Shown here piece by piece: positions 57,455-64,000 of a DNA stretch of 64,000 nucleotides. A model generated the notes under the pieces. It ran no database searches, was not told where the DNA came from, and was given only the letters and a program-made list of their open reading frames with translations. Positions within the stretch are counted from its first letter, which is position 1. Each line of letters begins with the position of its first letter. The DNA is taken from NCBI GenBank assembly GCA_028685185.1, contig JAQUEK010000004.1:100052-164051 (forward strand). Direction: 5' to 3'. This DNA is from Candidatus Altimarinota bacterium (GTDB taxonomy: Bacteria; Patescibacteriota; Gracilibacteria; BD1-5; UBA2023). The position numbers and the translations under genes are program-made.

Positions 57455-58105
57455 ATGGAAACATATAACAGTTTTTCTGAAACATTCTCAAATTCACGCA
57501 AAAACATGAAATGGCCCGAAATGGAATATTTTATGGATTTCATAAAAACAATCCCTGAAATTGCCGACAACAATGGAAAAATCCAGATTCTCGATATCTG
57601 ATGCTGAAATGGAAGACTTTTGAATTATCTTATTCCCGCTGGGCTGGATAAGAGCTATTTCTGAATAGATTCCTCAGATTGAATGATATCAGAGGCGATA
57701 AGGGAATTTCCGGATCATAAATTCGAGCTTTTGGATATGACTGATCTGTCTGGATTCGATGGAGAGAAATTCGACATGATATTTCTGATAGCATCTTTCC
57801 ATCATCTGAAAACCCTGACAGAAAGGCAGGAGGTCTTATCACATATAAATGGGATACTCAGATCATGATGATTTGTATTCATGACGAACTGGAACCTTTT
57901 TTCTGAAGAGAATTCCATAAGATATAAGGAAATTACAGAATGAAGCTGAAATTTTGATATAAAGATATGAGAATACATGAGATATTATCATTGATTTAAT
58001 CTTGATGAACTGAAAGGATTATTCGACAGATCTCATTTTGAGATTATCGAAAACAGGATTTTCGATAATGGAAGGAATATCATATCGATTCTAAGGAAGG
58101 GATAA
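57455..58105 (+). CDS. SAM-dependent methyltransferase (TRM9/UbiE-like)
   Basis: 216 aa from ATG 57455, three bases after era; a longer frame from ATG 57410 would add 15 residues and overlap era by 43 nt. METYNSFSETFSNSRKNMKW matches the start of the tRNA-wobble-uridine (TRM9/ALKBH8) type. Motif I is ILDIGCGNGRLL, followed by YFGIDSSDGMI and MIFLIASFHHL at the motif IV/post-IV place. The substrate is unproven. Confidence 0.82.
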
Positions 58106-58168
58106 TCGGATTTTACAAAATCGCTTATCTGAATAAAATCAGATTCATTATCATTAATCTTTCATATT

Positions 58169-59203
58169 ATGTTTGAAAAACTAAAAGACATAAATTTCAA
58201 GACATTCTTCAAATTTGCCTGATTAGGATTCATGGGTCTTATATTCATCATGTTTGCGATCTGAATAATCAGCTTCATATTCAACAGCATCAATCTTAAT
58301 TTCTGATCATCCAGAAATATTGCGCAATACGGATGACAGCTCAAATCATCAGAAGGTATTACGATGGGCTATGATTCAGTTTCTCCTCAGAGTTCAGATG
58401 CATGATTAATGAATTCCAATGTAGGTGTTCAGAATACTGAAATAAAATCATATTCGGCAAACATCGATTCGGCAAATGTAGAAAAAGACTGTAATAGCCT
58501 TGTTGCAACATCAAGGGCCAAAAATCTGAAGATCGACAATATAGGCCAATCTAAACATTCATGCAACCTGACATTAAGGACGGAAAAATGAAAAGAACAG
58601 GAATTTATAGATATCCTGAAAAAATTCAATCTTACGAATTTGAATACAAACATCTCAAATATTGCAAAAAACTATACAAACATATCTGATAAGATAGACA
58701 CCCTTAAAAAAAGGATCAAGGAGATCGATACACAGCTTGAAATGACAAAATCAAGCTATGATGAGCTTTGGAATGCACTGAAGAACAAGGGTCAATCCGC
58801 AGAGAATATAGATTCCTTGAACAAGATAATCCAGAATAAGATGGATTTCATATCAAGGTTTTCAAAGGAAAAGGAAACCCTTGCCGATCAGATAAGCATG
58901 CTTGAAAAGCAGAAAAATGAATATAACGAGCAGATAAAATATGTCAGCTTTTACGTTTATTTCAACGAAAAGATAATCTTTGACATGGAAACAATAAAGA
59001 ATAGCTGGTATTATGATTATAAGGAATTCATAGCTACAACAGATGAGACAGTCAGAAATCTTACCGTAAACCTATGAAGTTATCTTCTTAAGACGATAAA
59101 TGTTACCATATATATAGTGATATGACTTTTCTTCATATTGTTATGAGGAAAATGAATCTATAAGATGTGAAGAAGGATAATATTCTGAAAGGAGAACAGA
59201 TAA
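58169..59203 (+). CDS. DUF4349-like anchored protein (344 aa)
   Basis: N-terminal helix (about 15-40) and a second helix near the C-terminus (LLKTINVTIYIVIGLFFIL). Between them is the DUF4349 pattern: SYSANIDSANVEKDCNSLV, CNLTLRTEKGKEQEFIDILK, a coiled-coil hairpin (KIDTLKKRIKEIDTQLE, then KETLADQISMLEKQKNEYNE), and QIKYVSFYVYFNEK. The family is found next to envelope proteins and its function is not known. Stands after the methyltransferase by 63 nt and convergent with the 198-aa gene by 4 nt. Confidence 0.8.
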
Positions 59204-59207
59204 TAGA

Positions 59208-59804
59208 TTATTTTTTAATGCTTCTGACAATATCTCTAGGCAACAATATCAGATCCTTTATCAATCAAAGCAAAAGCTTGAATATGGCTTGGGCAGAATC
59301 CAATGCTCAAACCGTTATTCCTGCGATATCAAGTATTATGCTCTTACCCAATTCGCTCTTTTCTAGCTTTTTGATGAAGCTGAATCTGGAGCTAAGATAA
59401 ATGCTCTTGTCCAATTCATACTCTTTGGTTTCATTCAATACCTTTTTCAGTTCAAGCTTAAGCTCATCGATTCATTTCTGAGCGATTTCCTTCGCCTCTC
59501 TTATAAGATCAAGGATATCCTGCAGCATCTCTTCCGATATCTCCTGTCATCCGAGCTTTGATTCCTTTTCAAGCTCATTTCTGAGTCAGTCAAGTCATTT
59601 GGATGCTTCGACTTTTGAGAAAAGCGCCAGGATCTCTTTTTTCGTAAGCTTTCAATTCAGTTTTTTGAGGGTTTCGACTATCCTGTCTTCAAGATCCTTC
59701 TTATCCTTCTCTTTCAATATTCAAGCATTATTTATATTGCCTTGTTCTATTTTTTGAGGATTTCTGATTTCCTTGGATGAGGAATCTTTTTTTTCTGAAG
59801 TCAT
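59208..59804 (-). CDS. Charged helical protein with hydrophobic C-terminus (198 aa)
   Basis: Starts MTSEKKDSSSKEIRNPQKIE; the middle is Lys/Glu/Leu-rich and helical (EMLQDILDLIREAKEIAQKG, DELKLELKKVLNETKEYELD), and the last 50 residues carry a weakly amphipathic hydrophobic stretch (LGKSIILDIAGITVGALDSA, FKLLLGLIKDLILLPRDIV). No family recognised. Starts 16 nt after the TPR lipoprotein ends, so probably part of its operon. Confidence 0.65.
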
Positions 59805-59820
59805 ATTGCGATATTTAATG

Positions 59821-61230
59821 TTAATTTGTAGAACCTGTTTCCGTTGTTCAGGACTGGCTTAATTCCTTTTCTTTCTCCTTTGATTTCTTAAGTTCATCTT
59901 CTGCTTGCAATCAGAAGGTTCAGTTCTTATCTATATTAATTGTATCTGTAAAATATTTTTTTGCCAATGCAAAATCATTTTTATCGGTCATCACGATTCA
60001 GAGATTCAGAAGGGCTATCGAATTCCTTGGATTTATCTTCAGGGCCTTGTTGAAATCACGGATTGCATTGTCCTGTTCATCTGTCAATCTGTATACCCAT
60101 CATCTGAATGCCAATATATTGTCGGATTCAGGGAATTTCAAAATTCACTTGTTTGCCCAAAGCATCGCTTTAGATAATGCATTCTCTTCTATGGATGTAA
60201 ATAGGGCGACGCTATAATCATCCTCGGTTATTCATTCTTCATCTAGCATATATCTGAAAACCTTAAGCATATTCTTCTTGTCTCATATTATGTAGTAATT
60301 ATAGGCAAGCCTTTTCTCGAGTTCGATTTTCGGAGTGTATCCGTTCAATACTGCGGAATTGAAATACAAGTTCGACGACATGTAATTTTCAAGATTGAAG
60401 TTTATTATTCAAAGCAGGTAGCTTATCTTAACATCTTTCGGATCGATCGCATAATATTTCTGAAGAAGATCGTTCGCCTTCTCATATTTTCAAAGCTCAT
60501 AATAGGCGAATCATGTCAGCTTCAGGACTGACTTATAATCTGGCCTTTTCGACAAAGTCTCCTCACCTATCTTCACAGTCGCCAGATAATCCTTGTTTTC
60601 GAAGAACTGTCATCACATCAGAGCATATTTATAATTCGAATCTGAATTTCATGTCTTCTCGAAATTTATAAGCAGATTCTTTATCTTTGTGGTTTTCTCA
60701 TAGCTTCAGGAATATGACTTAAGGTCGGAAATACAGTTTTTGATTCAATTATAACAGGTGAAAACATGATTGAAATATTCTTTCTGATTCTTGGATAGGT
60801 TTATATTCGCCAATTCTTGCTTCAGGTTACGGGGATTCATATACATAAGCGAAAGCGCCATTTTTTCACTTGTCTTCTCATCAAGCTCCAAAGCGGGGAT
60901 TTTCTTATAGAATTCCAAAGCCTTCTCGAAATTCTTCATCTCGAAGTACATGTCTGCGATCTTCCTTTCTACCACTATATCTCACTTAAGCCTTGAATAT
61001 GCATTCAGATAATATCTCAGAGCCATCTCTTTCATGTTTTTCACAGAATAGAAATCTCATTTTGTTATGATGGAGCGGAAATTCGCTCTTCTTTTGAATT
61101 GAGACACCCTTTCTTCTTTTGTAAGAGTCTGTTTTTGTTTTATATCCTCTCAAGAATCTTTCACTTCAACCTTTCCCGTACAGGAAACAAGTAGAAATAC
61201 GCAAGAAATGGCCAATATAAGTTTTTTCAT
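59821..61230 (-). CDS. TPR-repeat lipoprotein
   Basis: 469 aa. Lipoprotein signal: MKKLILAISCVFLLVSC with lipobox LVSC, Cys17 predicted lipidated. Many TPR-like helix pairs follow, e.g. IADMYFEMKNFEKALEFYKK, LTGFAYYELGKYEKANDLLQ, AFRGGWVYRLTDEQDNAIRD and NPRNSIALLNLGIVMTDKND. TPRs bind proteins; this one probably scaffolds an envelope complex at the outer face of the membrane. The last residues are polar (ELSQSGTTETGSTN). Confidence 0.88.
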
Positions 61231-61380
61231 AATTTTTTTAAATTTTAATTCGGGATAATTATATGATTTTTTCATTTGTTGCAATTTGAAATTTCAATAT
61301 ACCTTTTATATCTATTGCATAAAATGTTGAAATTTTCTGAAATACGCTATTATGATGATAATAATCGATTATGAAATTGA

Positions 61381-62175
61381 ATGAAACTCATTGGTCTGAA
61401 CATATGAATCAAAATAGATAATAATAAGGCAATCGCTGATTTTTTGATTGAAGAGAATCCTGATATAATCTGCCTTCAAGAAGTGCTGAGGAATTTCAAT
61501 GAGAATGTATTCGAATCTTATAAATCCCAGGAATCATTGGTGAAATCAATAGGAAAATCCTATGATTACAGTTTTTTCGGACCTTTGTGGGTTGCAGATT
61601 CATTTTCCAAGAACTGAGAATTATATCGGGATTTCGGATGAAAAGTTGAGCAATGAAACGAAATAATCTCGAAATTTCCTATATCGAAAGCCGAGAATAA
61701 ATTCTTCCACAGGAATTATGAGCTATTCAATGATACTACAGATTGGGAGAATACCGACCACTGAAGAGCATTGCAGATTGTTGAATTCAATATTTGAGGA
61801 AAAAGATTGCAAGTTTTAAATCTACATTGAATATGGACCAGAGATAAAATGTGAGATGAAAGGACTATCAAAGAGTTCAGATATATACTGGAATCAGCCA
61901 AGAAAAATGATATTGCTACAATAATAACATGAGATTTCAATTTGTTGCCGGAAACTGAAAGTATAAAAGTTTTAGAGAGTGAATTTAAAAATCTGATAAA
62001 GGTATATTGAATAAAATCTACAAGACCTGATTTCAAGGATAATCTTGATACAGGAAATAATGTAGTGGATTATATCTTCGTGAATGACAAGATAAGGGTA
62101 AATGATTTCAGTGTCATCAGGAATAATATCTCGGATCATCTTCCTTTAGTGCTTGATTTTGATATTATCACCTAA
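61381..62175 (+). CDS. Endonuclease/exonuclease/phosphatase (EEP) family protein
   Basis: 264 aa. Motifs: MKLIGLNIGIKI at the usual LNIW place (N for the active site), ICLQEVLRN (metal Glu), LNLHGIWTRD (catalytic His), ITGDFNLLPE (Asp/Asn), VVDYIFV and ISDHLPLVLDF (final Asp-His). No signal peptide. Substrate unknown (nucleic acid, phosphoinositide or other phosphodiester). Monocistronic by position. Confidence 0.88.
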
Positions 62176-62183
62176 CAGAAGAT

Positions 62184-62474
62184 TTAATTCTCTGCAATGA
62201 CTCTTCTTTTCAATCTTATGCTCAATATTAATACAGTTGCACATGCCATAAAACCCATAAATGAGATGATCCTGAATAGCAGATCGGGCAATATGAATAA
62301 GCTATATAGGAATGTGATCCCAGAAGTTACGGTCCACAACATATATGAAAATATGTTTGCGCTTTGTTTCTTATGATGATATAAATCCTTTATCGTGGTC
62401 CAATATGCCATCACACTTACGATTCCGACTCAGGCATAGGCAATCTTCAGTGTTTGCAATAATATCTCTTCCAT
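62184..62474 (-). CDS. PQ-loop/SemiSWEET-like small membrane protein (96 aa)
   Basis: Three helices: LLQTLKIAYAGVGIVSVMAY, then SYMLWTVTSGITFLYSLFIL and IISFMGFMACATVLILSI, with TTIKDLYHHKKQSANIFSYM between, a pattern like PQ-loop/SemiSWEET proteins (...P.i....k.kS....S). The proline of PQ is replaced (YWTTIKD). A short sugar or amino-acid transporter is possible. Convergent with the EEP gene by 8 nt. Confidence 0.55.
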
Positions 62475-62488
62475 TTGTTTGATTTAAA

Positions 62489-63064
62489 TTATAAGGTTTC
62501 TGTTTTATTGTGCATTTCAAATACGATTTTCTGCTTCTTTGCGTGTTTCATCAATCACTTCATATCTATTCATTCAGGAAAACAACCATTGAATCTATAT
62601 GCAGCCACATTCTTATTTCTCATATGATCCAATCTTTCACAGACCCAGATCCAAATCATCTCTATGATTTCATTGATATCTCTTTTCATATAAATTCCAG
62701 CATTCCTCCTGAATGAATATTCGAACAGCATATATCCGTCATCTTTTTCGATTATAGTGAAGCAATGTGATTGATTGGTTTCTATATCATCATCGAAGAT
62801 GATCTGATATATGAAGCTTTTTAAATTCATATGATCGAATATCTTTTTTTCGAAATTGGCATAATCCCAACAAATAGCCATTTTATCTTCAATGATATCT
62901 TCAGTGCTTTTCAATGTCCATAATTTTGAATATATATCCTTTTCCTTTTCTTTCTTTTTTTCAGCTGAAAGATATCCCCAATCATACCCTTTACAACTCA
63001 GATGATCAAACAGATTTTTCTCATCTTTAATGTTATTATACCTTAGGAATTCGGATAAATCCAT
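62489..63064 (-). CDS. Possible transglutaminase-like protein (191 aa)
   Basis: MDLSEFLRYNNIKDEKNLFD opens a soluble protein. A cysteine-containing KMAICWDYANF, HCFTIIEKDDGYMLFEYSF and the acidic residues around them match the Cys-His-Asp layout of transglutaminase-like (papain-fold) proteins by pattern only. The standard-code ORF ends at a UGA; as Gly it continues 27 residues to TAA. Starts 135 nt upstream-side of tRNA-Ser. If not a papain-fold protein, the family is unknown. Confidence 0.5.
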
Positions 63065-63148
63065 TCTATTTTTCGGTTATATTATAGTGACCGGTTTATG
63101 ATATTAAAAATCAGGCGTATTTCAATTAAAAAAAATTCAACAAAACTT

Positions 63149-63176
63149 TTGACTTCAAAATTATTTTTGATACAAT
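63149..63176 (+). promoter_or_regulatory. Promoter of the tRNA cluster
   Basis: TTGACT (63149-63154), 16-base spacer, TACAAT (63171-63176), 24 bases ahead of tRNA-Ser. The preceding AAAACT stretch is shared with the rRNA promoter. Confidence 0.75.
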
Positions 63177-63199
63177 ACGTCCCGCTATGATTGAAATAC

Positions 63200-63287
63200 G
63201 GAGAGATGCCAGAGTGGTTTAATGGAACAGTCTTGAAAACTGTCGTGGGGCAACTCACCCAGAGTTCGAATCTCTGTCTCTCCGCCA
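63200..63287 (+). tRNA. tRNA-Ser(UGA)
   Basis: GGAGAGA acceptor arm pairing with TCTCTCC, encoded CCA at the end, a long variable arm (class II), T-arm GTTCGAATC. Anticodon loop CTTGAAA gives UGA, reading UCA (not the UGA codon). Terminal CCA is in the gene. Confidence 0.95.
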
Positions 63288-63355
63288 TATTGAAAATAGT
63301 TATTTGAACAATATAATTGTTCAATTTTGTTCTTTTTATATATACCACAATTTTT

Positions 63356-63448
63356 GGAAAGGTACTCAAGTGGCTGAAGAGGCGGGTTTGCTAAACCTGT
63401 AGGGTGCTGTAAAGTGCCGCGGGGGTTCGAATCCCCCCCTTTCCGCCA
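63356..63448 (+). tRNA. tRNA-Ser(GCU)
   Basis: GGAAAGG pairs with CCTTTCC; class II variable arm; anticodon loop TTGCTAA gives GCU (AGC/AGU). T-arm GGTTCGAATCC; CCA encoded. Follows tRNA-Ser(UGA) by 68 bases. Confidence 0.95.
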
Positions 63449-63481
63449 AAAAGTTATTCCAAAGAAATGATACTCTAACGC

Positions 63482-63557
63482 GGGCCTGTAGCTCAGGGGT
63501 TAGAGCAGTTGGCTCATAACCAATTGGCCGTTGGTTCAATTCCAACCAGGCCCACCA
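63482..63557 (+). tRNA. tRNA(CAU), elongator Met or tRNA-Ile2
   Basis: GGGCCTG pairs with CAGGCCC; anticodon loop CTCATAA gives CAU. The first base pair G-C excludes the initiator. D-loop (GGGGTTAGAGCA) and the stretch TTGGCCGTTGGTTCAA look like tRNA-Ile2 (lysidine-modified), but elongator Met cannot be excluded. CCA encoded. Confidence 0.9.
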
Positions 63558-63598
63558 TTATAAATTTTTGTTGTTCATAAAGAAAATAAAAAAAACTT

Positions 63599-63626
63599 TT
63601 GACTTTAACTGTTTTTTTTATATAAA
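63599..63626 (+). promoter_or_regulatory. Promoter of the rRNA operon
   Basis: TTGACT (63599-63604), 16-base spacer, TATAAA (63621-63626), the same architecture as the tRNA promoter. A boxA-like TTGCTCCTTAAAA follows at 63641-63653, as in antiterminated rRNA leaders. Confidence 0.7.
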
Positions 63627-63739
63627 TATGGCACGAAAAATTGCTCCTTAAAATAATCAATATACAAGAAGATGAAAACTCTATATAACGAAGAGTTTTG
63701 ATCACTAAAGATTGTTAAATAAAACAAATTAAAATTTTA

Positions 63740-63801
63740 GGTTTTTTCATAAAAAACCAAATCCGTACCAAACGGTTTTCGAATCGTCTGGTACGGGCTA
63801 C
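63740..63801 (+). other. rRNA leader hairpins (16S 5' processing stem candidates)
   Basis: GGTTTTTT/AAAAAACC (63740-63758) and CCGTACCAAACG (63763-63774) with CGTCTGGTACGG (63785-63796), one mismatch. The second lies directly before the mature 16S end and is probably a leader hairpin, with possible pairing of the leader to the 3' spacer outside the window. Confidence 0.5.
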
Positions 63802-64000
63802 GTTCAAAAGAGTTTGATCATAGCTCAGGATGAACGCTAGCGGTGCGCCTAACACATGCAAGTCGAGCGTGATTAGAAAGTAGCTTGCTACTTTCTATGA
63901 AAGCGGCAAACGGGTGAGTAATAAGTTGGTACCTACCTCTAAGTCAGGGATAGCCCAGGGAAACCTGGATTAATACCGGATGTGTCCTACGGGATAAAGA
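63802..64000 (+). rRNA. 16S ribosomal RNA, 5' end (cut by window edge)
   Basis: AGAGTTTGATCATAGCTCAG matches the universal start (E. coli 8-27) with one change (TGG to TAG), and AACGCTAG..GCGCCTAACACATGCAAGTCGAGCG, GGCAAACGGGTGAGTAA are conserved. The first base is placed seven bases ahead of AGAGTTTG. The hypervariable helix 6 is short (AGTAGCTTGCTACTT). Confidence 0.97.

Noticed and set aside
63082..63705. Minus-strand ORFs over the tRNA genes (with FELWVSCP and VGIEPTA)
   Set aside because: They are antisense to tRNA genes; such peptides are well-known false predictions from antisense tRNA sequence.
1..64000. Apparent frameshifts and pseudogenes caused by in-frame UGA
   Set aside because: All such breaks vanish when UGA is read as glycine; no real disruption of a recognised family was confirmed in the window.
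1..64000. Insertion sequences, prophage genes, integrase or CRISPR-Cas
   Set aside because: No transposase, integrase, phage structural protein, terminal inverted repeats with a gene inside, or spacer array was recognised on either strand.

Overview
The window (about a third G+C) comes from a bacterium that reads UGA as glycine, NCBI translation table 25, as known for Gracilibacteria (BD1-5/GN02) and Absconditabacteria (SR1). The sequence shows this directly: genes that look shattered under the standard code become full-length proteins when UGA is read as Gly, and the UGA codons fall on invariant glycines (Walker A of UvrA and Mfd, the SHMT active-site region, the RNase Y HD domain, SulP glycines). 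Every chain-terminating codon found is UAA or UAG. All coordinates below use that code. Clear Shine-Dalgarno sites were not seen in front of the genes inspected. Many genes overlap or abut, and a few start with GTG or TTG.

Layout. 0-9.9 kb (minus strand): a SulP anion transporter cut by the window edge, a Cys-rich repeat surface protein, a tiny membrane protein, a 1398-aa protein of unknown function, and a surface protein with a C-terminal anchor. 10-17.9 kb (plus): frr, a UMPH-1 nucleotidase, mfd, holA, an FKBP/SlyD-type isomerase, trmD and a zinc-ribbon membrane protein. 17.9-24.6 kb (minus): glycosyltransferase, O-antigen-ligase-like protein, a 44-aa membrane peptide, an 894-aa anchored protein, a phospholipase-D-like lipoprotein and a 118-aa protein. 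24.7-25.5 kb (plus): small membrane protein and Nudix hydrolase. 25.5-31 kb (minus): DedA, WecA/MraY-like transferase, fmt, ABC-2 permease, prmC, preceded by a single-pass acidic protein.

31-37.5 kb is an envelope region: a 1137-aa S-layer protein with SLH domains and a long structured leader, a glycosyltransferase, and an M23 peptidase with three SLH domains. 37.6-46.9 kb is a long minus-strand run: two small proteins, a 447-aa protein, a polytopic membrane protein, comF, uvrA, murB, a DHH phosphoesterase and rluB. 47.3-50.6 kb (plus) has ctpA, glyA and a hypothetical gene. 50.6-54.4 kb (minus) has rny, an lgt-like gene and comEC. 54.6-62.2 kb is mixed: rubredoxin/superoxide-reductase fusion, SPFH protein, era, methyltransferase, DUF4349-like protein, TPR lipoprotein, EEP phosphatase. 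The end has three small genes or tRNAs of note (tRNA-Ser UGA, tRNA-Ser GCU, tRNA CAU) and the first 199 nt of 16S rRNA.

Together the genes suggest a cell with an SLH-anchored S-layer, wall polysaccharide synthesis (WecA-like, glycosyltransferases, ligase), peptidoglycan synthesis (murB), lipoprotein maturation (lgt-like), and DNA uptake or repair functions (comEC, comF, uvrA, mfd). No insertion sequence, prophage or CRISPR array was seen. The most unusual items are the 1398-aa/54-aa/936-aa surface operon, the S-layer gene's sparing use of UGA-Gly, a leader peptide/attenuator-like element at 55.4 kb, and several protein families with altered signature residues.
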